From Mycoplasma sp. CAG:776 (GTDB lineage: Bacteria > Bacillota_I > Bacilli_A > RF39 > UBA660), in NCBI GenBank assembly GCA_000438195.1, contig FR903078.1:62001-126000 (forward strand): a stretch of 64,000 nucleotides of DNA, read 5' to 3'. A model generated the notes under the pieces. That model ran no database searches. It had not been told where the DNA came from and saw nothing but the letters and a program-made list of their open reading frames with translations. The translations under genes were made by a program, and so were the position numbers. Shown here in pieces: positions 1-9,010 of the stretch (within the stretch, counting starts at the first letter, position 1; every line of letters begins with the position of its first letter).

Positions 1-356
1 TCTTTATAATTAAAAGTATTAGGAATGGTATTATTATATGGTGTAGTTATTTCTCCTTTCAAAATAACTTCTGATCCTAATAAAATATTTTCTTCTAAAT
101 ATTCTTTTTCTTCTAATGTATCTATATAATAATTTACTTTTACTTTTTCCTTAGCCTTAATAAACATAGTTAATTTATTTCCATCAATTGTATATGACAT
201 AATCGTTCCTGTTATACTTTTAGTATTTTTATCAATTTTACTTTCATAACTAATTAATTTTGTAAATATTACAACATACAAAATTATGAATAATAAACTT
301 AGAATTATAAACTTTTTAGATTGTAATATAATTCTTAATCTTTGCGAAGATGACAT
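1..356 (-). CDS. comEC: ComEC-like DNA-uptake channel, N-terminal part (cut by window edge)
   Basis: The reading frame starts with ATG at 356-354, inside the 3' end of comEA (about 41 nt overlap), behind an AAAGGAAT-type ribosome site. It encodes MSSSQRLRIILQSKK, one membrane segment (FIILSLLFIILYVVIF), then a beta-rich stretch ending in PNTFNYK at the window edge. This matches the N-terminal OB-fold region (DUF4131) of ComEC, the membrane channel that carries single-stranded DNA into competent cells. The comEA-comEC order is the usual late-competence layout and strengthens the call. The channel and nuclease domains lie outside the window, so function cannot be confirmed here. Confidence 0.72.
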   Translation of the reverse strand, partial: MSSSQRLRIILQSKKFIILSLLFIILYVVIFTKLISYESKIDKNTKSITGTIMSYTIDGNKLTMFIKAKEKVKVNYYIDTLEEKEYLEENILLGSEVILKGEITTPYNNTIPNTFNYK

Positions 357-1035
357 CGCCTATTCCTTTTACATTTCCGATTTCTTCAATACTTTTAAAG
401 TTACCATTTTTATTACGATAATCTATAATTGCTTCGGCTTTTACTTCACCAATTCCGTTTAAAGACATTAATTCAGTTTTACTTGCTGTATTAATGTTAA
501 TAATTTGTGTAGTTAAATCATCTTCATTCGTGATTTCGGCATTATTTTCTCCTGGAATTATAATACTCTCTTTTTTTTCTACACAATCTTTAATGCTATA
601 GCTTGAACTATTGCAGCTCTTTGAAGTAGTACTACTACTTTTTTTAGTCTCATTTGATTTCAATTCTTTTGTAGTATAAATGTATATTACCATTTCGTCG
701 CTTACTTTTTTGCTTAAATTAATACTTTCTTGATCGGCATCTTCATTAAATCCTCCTGCAAGTGTAATCACGTCACTAACAATAGCACCTTCTTCTACTT
801 CATAGACTCCAGGTGTTTTGATAGCACCTTTTATATCTATATGAATTTTTTTAGCTTTTTCCTCCTTTCTTTCTTCTTTAGAAGTATTGGCAACAAAGTT
901 ATCATTTTGAATTATTTCTGTGCTATTTTTTTCATAAAAAATTCCATAACAAGAAATGCCAATACAAATGCATATCAGAATTCCAAAAATAATTTCTCTT
1001 AAATATTTTTTTAAATAAAAAATAATATCTGGCAT
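316..1035 (-). CDS. comEA: ComEA-like competence DNA receptor
   Basis: This is a membrane-anchored DNA-binding protein of the competence machinery, which holds incoming double-stranded DNA and hands it to ComEC. The 239-residue product has a membrane anchor at about residues 13-33, a SLBB domain at about 63-122 (IDIKGAIKTPGVYEV), a Ser/Thr/Lys-rich linker, and a C-terminal helix-hairpin-helix pair at about 177-239 with the motifs LNGIGEVKA and VKGIGDV. I chose the ATG at 1035-1033 because it sits just behind GGAGGAAAAGA; an in-frame GTG-type start further upstream lacks such a site. The length is slightly above the family norm because of the linker. comEC follows with an overlap. Confidence 0.9.
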   Translation of the reverse strand: MPDIIFYLKKYLREIIFGILICICIGISCYGIFYEKNSTEIIQNDNFVANTSKEERKEEKAKKIHIDIKGAIKTPGVYEVEEGAIVSDVITLAGGFNEDADQESINLSKKVSDEMVIYIYTTKELKSNETKKSSSTTSKSCNSSSYSIKDCVEKKESIIIPGENNAEITNEDDLTTQIININTASKTELMSLNGIGEVKAEAIIDYRNKNGNFKSIEEIGNVKGIGDVIFAKIKNYITI

Positions 1036-1170
1036 TCTTTTCCTCCTTTCTGTTATCATTGTAACAGAGGATGGAAAAGAATGCAAAAGGCCAAATAGCT
1101 ATCATTCATAAATGAAATTATATAAATTGTTAAGGGAATTTAGTTAGTTTGATATTTTAAATTAATATAA

Positions 1171-1572
1171 TTAGTATTTTTTCCTTTTTTTAAACAAAAT
1201 TATAAAAAAGAAAAGAATGATTAAAAAACACACCCCTGCTATAGTCGGAGCAACATATGCTGGTACTGTTTCATCTTTATTTAGTTCTAATGATTCTAAG
1301 TATTTGATGTTGTCCTCTTTTAAAGTGGTTTTTGTACTATAAACTTCTAAATAATAACTCATACTTTCTTCATCATTATAAACTGTAATTACTATCTCAT
1401 TTTGATCGTCATTTATTTGGTTATTAAATATAGATATTTGATCATTTTCTTCTATTTCATATTCTATTTCTAACTTCTCTACGCTACTATCTGTATGAAC
1501 TGTATATCTAGTATTTAAAGGGTCAAACTTTACAGATAGTTCTCCATTCAATATCGTTAATCTCTTTAACAT
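1171..1572 (-). CDS. small surface protein with cadherin-like beta-sandwich domain
   Basis: The protein has about 133 residues. An extracellular-type domain (about residues 8-85) shows the pattern FDPLNTRYTV ... YNDEESMSYYLEVY, typical of the bacterial cadherin-like beta-sandwich family (PF12733). A linker, one C-terminal membrane helix (APTIAGVCFLIILFFFIILF) and a positive tail KKRKKY follow. There is no signal peptide at the N terminus, so this may be a fragment of a longer surface protein or a tail-anchored form. The start ATG at 1572-1570 is placed by AGGTGG five bases upstream. It lies between comEA and hemW on the same strand. Its function is unknown. Confidence 0.6.
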   Translation of the reverse strand: MLKRLTILNGELSVKFDPLNTRYTVHTDSSVEKLEIEYEIEENDQISIFNNQINDDQNEIVITVYNDEESMSYYLEVYSTKTTLKEDNIKYLESLELNKDETVPAYVAPTIAGVCFLIILFFFIILFKKRKKY

Positions 1573-1621
1573 AGACTCCACCTAATTTTAGTTTAAACAA
1601 AAAAAGAAAGATTATTCTTTC

Positions 1622-2713
1622 TTAAATCAATTTTATTAAAATCTCATTCATAACATATAATTTTTTAGGATTAATATAGACATATCCATTTTTATAAATA
1701 AGATCTCCACTTTTAATTAAAGGCTTTATCGGAAATATATTTTGCATATTTTCTTCAAACTTATTAAAGAAATGCTCTAAATTAATTCCTTCAAGCTTTC
1801 TAAAACCTAAAATTAATTCATTTTCCATATTATCTACTTTACTCATTAACGATTTACTACTCACAAAATGGCCTTTTAAATATTCCGTTAAACTTTTCGT
1901 ATTTTCATACCGAATTGCTTCAACAAATCCGCTTGCTCCAACACCAAAGCCATAATATTCTTCATTATTCCAATAAGTTAAATTATGCTTGGATTCATAT
2001 TCTTTTTTAGCAAAATTAGATACTTCATAATGATGAAAGCCTTTCTTTTTTAAAGTTTTACAAATAATTTCATAAAGTTTTAAGTCTCTTTCCTCTTCAA
2101 TTGGCTTTACCTTATTTAACCCTACTAATGTATTTTTTTCAATCATTAAGCTATAGGTACTGATATGTTCGGGCTTTAATTTTAAAAATCTTTTTAAATC
2201 TTTTTTTAAGACTTTTGGGGTTTCATCAGGAATAGCATACATTAAATCTATATTAATATTAAGAAAGCCAATATTTCGAAGCATTTCTATTTTTCTTTTG
2301 GCTTCTTTAAAATTACTTTCTCTATTCATAAATTTTAATTTTTCTAAATTAAAAGATTCTATTCCAATACTTAAACGATTTACACCTTGATTATGTAAAA
2401 ATGCAAATTTTTCTTCTTCTAAATCATTCAAATTACATTCGAAAGTAAATTCGATATTTTTTGATTTATGAAATTTTGACAATATTTTAAATAATTGCTC
2501 TAATTCTTCTGTATTTAAACTGCTTGGTGTTCCTCCTCCAATATAAAGAGTGCTTATCTCTTCGCCCATATATGAATTTTCTATCTCTTCTTCTAGTCTT
2601 TTTAAGTAAGGACTTACCCAATCTTTGTTATAAACCACTTTACAAAAATCACAATAAGAGCAGATGCTATTGCAAAAAGGAATATGAATATATACTGATT
2701 TTATTTTTTTCAT
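1622..2713 (-). CDS. hemW: HemW-like radical SAM protein (heme chaperone family)
   Basis: The 363-residue radical SAM enzyme is of the HemN/HemW family. The iron-sulfur motif CNSICSYC (Cys14, Cys18, Cys21) has the CxxxCxxC spacing and is followed by Phe23, as in HemW rather than true HemN oxidases. YIGGGTPSSL is the conserved SAM-binding glycine motif. The C-terminal half has the HemW winged-helix region (LTYWNNEEYYGFGVGASG). HemW binds heme and may deliver it to respiratory enzymes; in heme-poor Bacillota its role is unclear. It overlaps the upstream HTH gene by four bases and belongs to the lepA operon, as in Bacilli. No hrcA-grpE-dnaK genes follow. Confidence 0.85.
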   Translation of the reverse strand: MKKIKSVYIHIPFCNSICSYCDFCKVVYNKDWVSPYLKRLEEEIENSYMGEEISTLYIGGGTPSSLNTEELEQLFKILSKFHKSKNIEFTFECNLNDLEEEKFAFLHNQGVNRLSIGIESFNLEKLKFMNRESNFKEAKRKIEMLRNIGFLNINIDLMYAIPDETPKVLKKDLKRFLKLKPEHISTYSLMIEKNTLVGLNKVKPIEEERDLKLYEIICKTLKKKGFHHYEVSNFAKKEYESKHNLTYWNNEEYYGFGVGASGFVEAIRYENTKSLTEYLKGHFVSSKSLMSKVDNMENELILGFRKLEGINLEHFFNKFEENMQNIFPIKPLIKSGDLIYKNGYVYINPKKLYVMNEILIKLI

Positions 2714-3822
2714 TTTCTACCTCTTATGTGACAATCTTCAAGATATTCTTTATATGATTCTATTCTCTTTTTTAAAGTTTCATCTTCTATTTTAGAAAGT
2801 AAATACACTACTTTATTCAAACTAATATTTAAAATTTCGGCTATTTCAAATAAAGATAAACCATATTTTAATAATAATTTACAGATTGTGTGAATTTCTT
2901 CTGTTTGATATTTATCTTTTCCTGCTAATTCAGTTAAATTACTACTTGTAATTTTTGAATAAAATATTTCCTCTCTTTTCTTATCCTTTTTCAACTTTAT
3001 TTTATAGAAAAAATATAAATTCATACGAGCTATAAATTCTGCATACTCTTTTTCTTTAGAAGTAAATCCAGCAGTTTCATAAAATAAGAATTTGAGTGAA
3101 TCTCTTAAAAAATTATGCTCATGATTCAGATATTCGATTAAAGTATTTTCGTCTGTTTCTAATATTTTACTCATAACTTGCAAAGGAATGCGAAATTCTA
3201 ACATAAAATATATTAAAAATTTGGGCTTGAAGCTTTTGATATTCATTTTGGGAAAATGTATGCTAGCTAATATTTCGGCGATGTTACCATTTTGAAATAA
3301 ATCTGTTAACATTAAATTTAATTTATCATAATATAATGGTGATACAGTACGAATATTATTAACTTTTTCTTCTTTTAATTTATTCATATCATAATGTAAG
3401 GTATTACGATTTAAGTCTAATTCTGCTGCAATCTGATTAATACTCAATCCATTTTCATGCCCTCTTTGGAAACATTTTAAATTTTCTATACATATTAGAG
3501 GTTTCTTTTGTCCTGCATGTCCACCAATTGCTTTATTGGCATTAAAAAGATCTTCTAAACCTCTTGCTAAAGTTTCATTATATAAACCGTTTTCTGGATT
3601 TCTTATTTCAGACATATATTTTTTCAAAGTACGAATATTAAAGTTGGTAGATTCAGAAAAAGATTTTAAAGTGATTTTATTTTCAATTAAATAACTTGCG
3701 ATATACCAAGCTGTGACTCTTCGAATATCCAAAATGGTTATTTGATAAAGCTCTGCTATTTTATATATACTAGTTCCGCTTATTACTTTAGTAGCTATTG
3801 TAATTTCTTTTTCACTTAACAT
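2710..3822 (-). CDS. unknown protein with several HTH-like segments, between lepA and hemW
   Basis: I do not recognise this 370-residue protein. It looks like a chain of helix-turn-helix units: about residues 15-35 (TSIYKIAELYQITILDIRRV), 52-72 (LKSFSESTNFNIRTLKKYM, reminiscent of SpoIIID), 127-150 (LSINQIAAELDLNRNTLHYD) and 320-345 (LSLFEIAEILNISLNKVVYL). The middle is helical and lysine-rich. Translation is coupled on both sides: its start overlaps the lepA stop, and its end overlaps hemW by four bases. A DNA-binding or sigma-like role is possible, but the evidence is only this HTH-like pattern and the operon context. Confidence 0.55.
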   Translation of the reverse strand: MLSEKEITIATKVISGTSIYKIAELYQITILDIRRVTAWYIASYLIENKITLKSFSESTNFNIRTLKKYMSEIRNPENGLYNETLARGLEDLFNANKAIGGHAGQKKPLICIENLKCFQRGHENGLSINQIAAELDLNRNTLHYDMNKLKEEKVNNIRTVSPLYYDKLNLMLTDLFQNGNIAEILASIHFPKMNIKSFKPKFLIYFMLEFRIPLQVMSKILETDENTLIEYLNHEHNFLRDSLKFLFYETAGFTSKEKEYAEFIARMNLYFFYKIKLKKDKKREEIFYSKITSSNLTELAGKDKYQTEEIHTICKLLLKYGLSLFEIAEILNISLNKVVYLLSKIEDETLKKRIESYKEYLEDCHIRGRK

Positions 3823-5621
3823 TATTCATCCTCCCCGCTTAAAACGGCTAAAAAGGCTTCTTGTGGTACTTCTACCGATCCAACCATTTTCATCCTTTTC
3901 TTGCCTTCTTTTTGATGCTCTAATAATTTTCTTTTTCTTGATACATCTCCACCATAACATTTAGCTAAAACATTTTTTCGCATTGCACTTATCGTTTCTC
4001 TTGCTATGACTTTTGAACCAACACTTGCTTGAATTGGTAATTCAAACATTTGACGGGGAATTAATTCTTTTAATTTTTTTACAATTTTTCTTCCACGATC
4101 ATAAGCAAAATCTTTATGAACAATTACACTTAAAGCATCTACTGCTTTACCGTTTAATAAAATATCCATTTTTACTAAATTTGATTCTTCATATCCACAT
4201 ATTTCATAATCAAAAGATGCATATCCTTTGGTATAGCTTTTTAATTTGTCGAAAAAGTCATAAACAATTTCAGATAGAGGTATATTATAATGAATATTTA
4301 CTCTTGTCTCATCAATATACTCCATTGTTTTATAAATTCCTCTTTTATCTTGACACAATTCCATAATCGCCCCAATATATTCGCTAGGTACGATAATATT
4401 TGTATAAATAAAAGGCTCTTTAATCCAAGATATAGAAGCACGATCAGGCATTTTATTTGGAGAATCAATCTTGATTATTTCTCCACTATTTAACTTTATT
4501 TCATAGATTACACTAGGACTTGTGGCAATAATATTAATACCAAATTCCCTTTCGATACGAGTCATGATAACATCCATGTGTAATAAACCTAAAAATCCGG
4601 TTCGAAAACCAAAGCCTAAAGCATCTGAAGTTTCCGCTTCAAAACTTAAAGCAGCATCATTTAGTTTTAATTTATTTAAAGCTTCTCTTAAATCGCCAAA
4701 ACGATTTGGTTCTACTGGAAATAATCCCGAATAAACCATAGGTTTCATGGGTTGATAACCCTTTATAGGGGTATTTGCCGGATCAGAAAAAAGAGTGATG
4801 GTATCCCCTACTTGAACTTTGGAAATGTCTTTAATACTGGCACAGACATAGCCAACTTCGCCAACCGTTAATTTATCTTTTTTTACTTCTTTAGGAGTAG
4901 ATACCCCTAATTCAACAATTTCAAAATCAGAATTGCTTTGCATAAGTTTAATATGATCTTTTACTTTTAGTTCTCCATCTACCATTTTTACTAAAGCTAT
5001 TACACCACGATAAGCATCATAGCGACTATCAAAAATTAAAGCTCTTGTCTTACTATTTTCCTCTATCTTAGGAGCTGGTATCCTTTTTATTATTTCTTCA
5101 ATTAATGAAGGTATTCCTTCTCCTGTTTTACCACTGCATAAAACGATCTCATTTTCATTAAAACCAAATACTCTTTTTAATTCCTCTGTTACTTTAGGAA
5201 TATTAGCATTTGGTAAATCAATTTTATTAATTACAGGAATAATTGTTAAATCGTTTTGCATGGCTAAATATAGATTAGCTATCGTTTGGGCTTCTATTCC
5301 TTGAGCAGCATCGACAACTAAAATCGCTCCTTCACAGGCAGCAAGACTACGAGAAACTTCATAAGAAAAATCGACATGACCTGGGGTATCAATTAAATTT
5401 AATATGTATTCTTCTCCATTATAATTAGTATGAAGTTCAACAGCATTTAATTTAATCGTTATGCCTCGTTCACGTTCTAAGTCCATACTATCTAATATCT
5501 GGTCTTTCATTTCTCTTTTGTCAATCGCATGAGTATACTCTAAAATACGATCCGCTAAAGTACTTTTCCCGTGATCTATATGAGCTATAATTGAAAAATT
5601 ACGTATGTTTTCTTTTTTCAT
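3822..5621 (-). CDS. lepA: elongation factor 4 (LepA), ribosomal back-translocase GTPase
   Basis: LepA is a translational GTPase that acts on stalled or mis-translocated ribosomes. The ~599-residue product shows all GTPase motifs near the N terminus: AHIDHGKST (G1), RGITI (G2), DTPGHVDF (G3) and NKIDLP (G4). EF-G-like domains and the LepA-specific C-terminal domain follow ([20 protein letters not shown]). I place the start at the ATG at 5621-5619; the frame stays open to a TTG-type start a few codons upstream, but the protein family begins near [18 protein letters not shown]. It is the first gene of a coupled set with the HTH protein and hemW. Confidence 0.95.
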   Translation of the reverse strand: MKKENIRNFSIIAHIDHGKSTLADRILEYTHAIDKREMKDQILDSMDLERERGITIKLNAVELHTNYNGEEYILNLIDTPGHVDFSYEVSRSLAACEGAILVVDAAQGIEAQTIANLYLAMQNDLTIIPVINKIDLPNANIPKVTEELKRVFGFNENEIVLCSGKTGEGIPSLIEEIIKRIPAPKIEENSKTRALIFDSRYDAYRGVIALVKMVDGELKVKDHIKLMQSNSDFEIVELGVSTPKEVKKDKLTVGEVGYVCASIKDISKVQVGDTITLFSDPANTPIKGYQPMKPMVYSGLFPVEPNRFGDLREALNKLKLNDAALSFEAETSDALGFGFRTGFLGLLHMDVIMTRIEREFGINIIATSPSVIYEIKLNSGEIIKIDSPNKMPDRASISWIKEPFIYTNIIVPSEYIGAIMELCQDKRGIYKTMEYIDETRVNIHYNIPLSEIVYDFFDKLKSYTKGYASFDYEICGYEESNLVKMDILLNGKAVDALSVIVHKDFAYDRGRKIVKKLKELIPRQMFELPIQASVGSKVIARETISAMRKNVLAKCYGGDVSRKRKLLEHQKEGKKRMKMVGSVEVPQEAFLAVLSGEDE

Positions 5622-5678
5622 ATTTAACACCAATAATATTATATCTTAAAATAGGAAAAGAGAAAAGAAAAACTTGTC

Positions 5679-6578
5679 TTAATAATTTTTTAATATATTT
5701 TGAAAATATTTTATTATATTACTTTCTTCTTTAGTAAATTTTATTTGGATTATTATCTCAATATTTTTATAATAGTAAATGTATTTTTGAAAGAAACATT
5801 TACAGTTTTTTAAAAAGCATTCCTTAGTGTTTAATTCGGCTTTTTGATAATATTTTATATAGGCTTGACTTAATCCCAACAATATTAGGGCTAATCTATT
5901 ATTAAAATATTGATTTTTTCTTGGATTTTTTAAAGAATAATAAACATAATTTATTGATTTAAAAAAATATTTATAATCATATCCTTTATCTATAGAATAT
6001 TTATTAGTTATTGAATTTTTATTTCTTCTGCAATATTTATATATCACTTCTTTAATACTTTTCGTTTTCTCTTTAGAAGACAAGCAGTAAGCCTTCATAA
6101 TAAATGCTACATCTTCTTCTATTGGATAATTTGGGACTTTTATTTTATTTTTTAAAATAAATTTTCTATTTAATAATTTTGCAACCATGTGTCCTTCGTG
6201 TATTAAAACTTTATTATTTATTAGTTCTTTACCTGCTACTATATCATAATTATTTTGGAGCATTTCATTTAATAATAGTTCTAAAGCTTTGTTATTTATT
6301 AATATATCGTCAGCATCCATGAAAAAGAGATAAGGATTTTCAGTCTTTTTTATTCCATATTGTTTAGCATATCCTTGGCCTTTGTTTTTAGGTAATTTTA
6401 TAAGTTGAATATTAAGTGCTAAAGTATACTTTTTTAAAATATCGTCATATTTTTCTTTACTTCCATCATCTACAATTGTTACATAAATTAAATTTGATAT
6501 TGTCTGCTTTTTTATTGAATCTAATGCCCTATTTAAAAATTTTCTTGCTTCATAAACTGGTATTATAATATCTATCAT
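5679..6578 (-). CDS. family 2 glycosyltransferase
   Basis: The protein has about 299 residues. The N-terminal GT-A fold carries the family 2 signatures: MIDIIIPVYEARKFLNRAL at the start, IVDDGS for nucleotide-sugar binding, NKGQGYAKQYGI, and FMDADD as the metal-binding DxD. It should transfer a sugar from a nucleotide donor, probably to a cell-surface acceptor; the acceptor cannot be read from sequence. The C-terminal third is lysine/tyrosine-rich and poorly conserved. The start ATG at 6578-6576 lies four bases after the stop of the upstream Hint-domain gene, so the two are probably co-translated. That pairing suggests the sugar could be added to the anchored protein or its neighbours, which is inference. 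Confidence 0.8.
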   Translation of the reverse strand: MIDIIIPVYEARKFLNRALDSIKKQTISNLIYVTIVDDGSKEKYDDILKKYTLALNIQLIKLPKNKGQGYAKQYGIKKTENPYLFFMDADDILINNKALELLLNEMLQNNYDIVAGKELINNKVLIHEGHMVAKLLNRKFILKNKIKVPNYPIEEDVAFIMKAYCLSSKEKTKSIKEVIYKYCRRNKNSITNKYSIDKGYDYKYFFKSINYVYYSLKNPRKNQYFNNRLALILLGLSQAYIKYYQKAELNTKECFLKNCKCFFQKYIYYYKNIEIIIQIKFTKEESNIIKYFQNILKNY

Positions 6579-6582
6579 TTGC

Positions 6583-7752
6583 TTACATTGCTGTGCTAAA
6601 AGCAATATCTTCTTTTCCTATCCAATTCATACTAATGGTTAATGTCATCAAATAAGTCATAATTTTTAAATCTGACACGAAGCAATTATTTTTGTCTTCC
6701 AAATAAATATTAAATAGCTCAATTTCTTCTTTGTAATATTCTCTTTTTACATCTATAATTTCATAAGTTTTTCCATCTAAACCTAATAAAGTATAGCCTT
6801 TTTTTAGTTCTTTTGCCATCATGTAACCGATTTCATTAGTATAAAAGCTATGTCCTTCTGAGCAACGAATCACTTCATTATTTTGTAATTTAATTGCGTA
6901 TATTTCGTGACTTTTTGTAATTTCTATTTTTTTAATTTGACTATAACAATATTTTTTATTTATATCATCATATGTATATAAATACTCACCAACTTTTAGA
7001 TCTTTTACTTTCTTTTTTAATTTTTTCTTTTTCTTTTTATCATATGTTAAAAGTTCCATTTCTTCAGTAAAACAATAAAAATAGTAATAGTAAGTTGCTT
7101 CTTTTCCAGTAATTTGATATTCATTTTGCGTAGTCCCTAATTTAGTTGGATCTCCTGATACATATCTATCGCAAGTATCTGTACTGCAAAAACTTATAGC
7201 ACATCCTTGATAATCACGATTTTTTACTATGGCTCCTACTGGAAGATTAATATTATTTGTACTATATGGTAAAGCTTGCCAAGTCTGTTTATTGTCTGTA
7301 CTATAAACAAAGTTACAGTTTTTAGCACTATCTTGATATCCTCCGTAATAAACTATACCTTTTAGTTTATCAAAATATAGATAACATTTGCTATTCTTCT
7401 TTAAATTAGCAATAACATGTTCTCCACTTATTAAAGTGTATAACTTAGCACTAGTGTCTTTATTTATGTTATCTACTGTACAATAGCTTTTTTCTTCGTT
7501 TATTTTGTAATTACCTGAGGGCATACTGTCTACACTTTCATATTCCCCATTTTCGTTTTGTTGATACATTCCAATCATTTTAAAATCGTACGGCAAGTAA
7601 TTAATGGTTCCGTTTACTAATGGAATACTCTGTGTTGTTCGATACTTTGCTCTTGTAAAATTTAATATTACTGCACTAATTACCGCTACTGTCAAAACTC
7701 CTATCACAATTTTTCTTTTAAAATGGCTTCTTTTTAATATTTCAAATTTCAT
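6583..7752 (-). CDS. membrane-anchored protein with C-terminal Hint domain
   Basis: The 389-residue protein has a positive N terminus, one membrane segment at about 14-31, then the module NFTRAKYRTTQSIPLVNGTI (31-50) and a Cys-containing extracellular domain (Cys91, Cys123). Tyrosine-rich repeats follow. From Cys227 a Hint (hedgehog/intein) domain runs to about residue 362: Cys227 with FTEEMELLTY, VKDLKVGEYLYTYD, GHSFYT (His301) and LFNIYLEDKNNCFVSD. The terminal His-Asn plus Cys/Ser/Thr of true inteins is absent, so splicing is not expected; cleavage or thioester formation at Cys227 remains possible. The first ~130 residues are paralogous to the protein at 52610-53902. A lysine run lies at about 239-250. 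It is divergent from an XRE regulator. Confidence 0.75.
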   Translation of the reverse strand: MKFEILKRSHFKRKIVIGVLTVAVISAVILNFTRAKYRTTQSIPLVNGTINYLPYDFKMIGMYQQNENGEYESVDSMPSGNYKINEEKSYCTVDNINKDTSAKLYTLISGEHVIANLKKNSKCYLYFDKLKGIVYYGGYQDSAKNCNFVYSTDNKQTWQALPYSTNNINLPVGAIVKNRDYQGCAISFCSTDTCDRYVSGDPTKLGTTQNEYQITGKEATYYYYFYCFTEEMELLTYDKKKKKKLKKKVKDLKVGEYLYTYDDINKKYCYSQIKKIEITKSHEIYAIKLQNNEVIRCSEGHSFYTNEIGYMMAKELKKGYTLLGLDGKTYEIIDVKREYYKEEIELFNIYLEDKNNCFVSDLKIMTYLMTLTISMNWIGKEDIAFSTAM

Positions 7753-7934
7753 AAGTTACTCTCCTTTTTGCTGTGAAGCATTCCTTCATTTACTTCAATA
7801 AATAAATATTTATAATGGTAGACAATAGCTACCTTATATTGAATATAATTTATCACACTCAAAGGAAGTTGTCAACTGCCTTTATGATAATTTTAAGTTT
7901 TTTTATAGTAACCTTGATTAAGGAGGTATAACTT
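7753..7934. promoter_or_regulatory. divergent promoter and leader region between Hint gene and XRE gene
   Basis: On the minus strand, TTGACA and TAAATT with 17 bases between them form a good vegetative promoter, giving a leader of about 100 nt before the Hint gene. The leader contains two short hairpins (GGTAGCTATTGTCTACC, and one closing with GCTTCA just before AAGGAGAGTAACTT). The paralogous gene at 53902 has the same arrangement. On the plus strand the XRE gene has a strong AAGGAGG ribosome site but no clear promoter. The shared region suggests that the regulator controls both genes. Confidence 0.6.
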
Positions 7935-8156
7935 ATGATGCGACTATTGGCTAATAACTATGAGCCACATGAAACTTTTAAAATATTAAGAGAATGGACT
8001 GGACTAACGCAAGAAGAACTTGCTAAAGAATTAAATAGAAGAAGTCGTCATGGTATTAAAGAAATTGAAACTGGTAATGCTAGGTTTTATTATGAGACTA
8101 TTTTAGAAATATGTAAAAAACATAATATAAAAATTGTATTTGAAAAGGATAACTAA
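7935..8156 (+). CDS. small XRE-family HTH regulator
   Basis: The 73-residue protein is almost entirely one Cro/C1-type helix-turn-helix (FKILREWTGLTQEELAKELN ... IKEIETGNARFYYETILEIC). The recognition helix region has the unusual insertion NRRSRHG before IKEIE. It has no sensor or dimerisation domain. The ATG lies eight bases after AGGAGG. The gene is transcribed away from the Hint-domain gene across a 182-base shared regulatory region, so it likely controls that gene and itself; this is inferred from position. A bidirectional terminator follows. Confidence 0.75.
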   Translation: MMRLLANNYEPHETFKILREWTGLTQEELAKELNRRSRHGIKEIETGNARFYYETILEICKKHNIKIVFEKDN

Positions 8157-8176
8157 TTGTGCTAGCTATCCTTTTT
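8143..8176. terminator. bidirectional terminator between XRE gene and CmpB-like gene
   Basis: A hairpin with stem AAAAGGATA and TATCCTTTTT is flanked by A and T runs. It serves both convergent genes and overlaps both 3' ends. Confidence 0.6.
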
Positions 8177-8902
8177 CTTTTTTTTCATTTCTTTTAATTT
8201 TACTTTACTTTCTTCACGATATTTTTTCATCATTTCAAAAACATTATTGTTGAGATTTGGAAATGCTTTTAAAAGTCTATTTGGGAATGCTTTAAATCCG
8301 GCTATACTCTCTTTTAATCTTTTTTCAAAGATGATTGGAATCATAGCAATTTTTTCATTTTTTAATTCTTCTACTATAATAATTCGATTTCTTAAATTGT
8401 AAGCAATAATCACCGAATACACTACATCTAAAACAAATACAATTGTAAAAATTATTGCTAAAATCATCCAAATTTTAAAATTAAATAAACTAAATAGAAA
8501 ATAAAATCCTGGTGTTACTACATATATGATTAATAAAGATAATATTCCAAAAGCGAAAGAATTCTGTAAGCAAATTCGTCCATTAATATTATATTTTTTA
8601 TCACTATAATCCCACCATTTATTATGAAATATTTTTTCTAAAATGAAAGATGTAAAATATTCTAAGGCACTCGTAATAATTACACCAAAAACAAATACTA
8701 CAACTGGATCTTCATAATATCTAAGCAAGCAAAATAAAATTAATAGTGCTCCTAGCCCATAAATGGGAATTACTGGTCCACATAAAAAACCACGATTTAC
8801 AAATTTCTTAGATCCTAGGTAACACCAAAATACTTCAATTAAATATCCAATAAAGGAACTTAAATAAAAAATTAAACTGCCATATACTAATATTTCTTTC
8901 AT
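8162..8902 (-). CDS. putative ABC-type permease family membrane protein (COG4905/CmpB-like)
   Basis: The ~246-residue multi-spanning membrane protein matches a widespread Bacillota family annotated as putative ABC transporter permease (PF06541). Typical motifs are IGYLIEVFWCYL near the N terminus, VNRGFLCGPVIPIYGLGALL, and EYFTSFILEKIFHNKWWDYS with FNINGRICL-like NINGRICLQNS. The C-terminal ~60 residues are cytosolic and lysine-rich. The transported substrate, if any, is unknown and no ATPase is adjacent. I chose the ATG at 8902-8900 behind AAGAGGTAATT; the longer frame upstream has no ribosome site. Confidence 0.7.
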   Translation of the reverse strand: MKEILVYGSLIFYLSSFIGYLIEVFWCYLGSKKFVNRGFLCGPVIPIYGLGALLILFCLLRYYEDPVVVFVFGVIITSALEYFTSFILEKIFHNKWWDYSDKKYNINGRICLQNSFAFGILSLLIIYVVTPGFYFLFSLFNFKIWMILAIIFTIVFVLDVVYSVIIAYNLRNRIIIVEELKNEKIAMIPIIFEKRLKESIAGFKAFPNRLLKAFPNLNNNVFEMMKKYREESKVKLKEMKKKKKDS

Positions 8903-8955
8903 AATTACCTCTTTTTTATTATAACACTTAACATAATAGAAAACTACCTTTTTGT

Positions 8956-8983
8956 TCATAAATTGCAATTATACTCATATAAT
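8956..8983 (+). promoter_or_regulatory. possible sigma-E promoter of the spoIIIAH-like gene
   Basis: TCATAAA and CATATAAT are separated by 13 bases. They resemble the sporulation sigma-E consensus (KMATATT, about 14 bases, CATACAHT) and lie just upstream of a sporulation gene that is under sigma-E in B. subtilis. The match is imperfect. Confidence 0.4.
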
Positions 8984-9010
8984 CTAGTAAGTTTAGAAAG
9001 GATAAATTTT

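Noticed and set aside
730..1002. Plus-strand frame inside comEA
   Set aside because: Antisense shadow of a conserved domain; F/N-rich composition.
4013..4734. Plus-strand frames inside lepA
   Set aside because: Low-complexity frames antisense to a strongly conserved gene, without ribosome sites.
6583..7752. Active intein in the Hint protein
   Set aside because: The C-terminal His-Asn and following nucleophile needed for splicing are missing and no C-extein follows.
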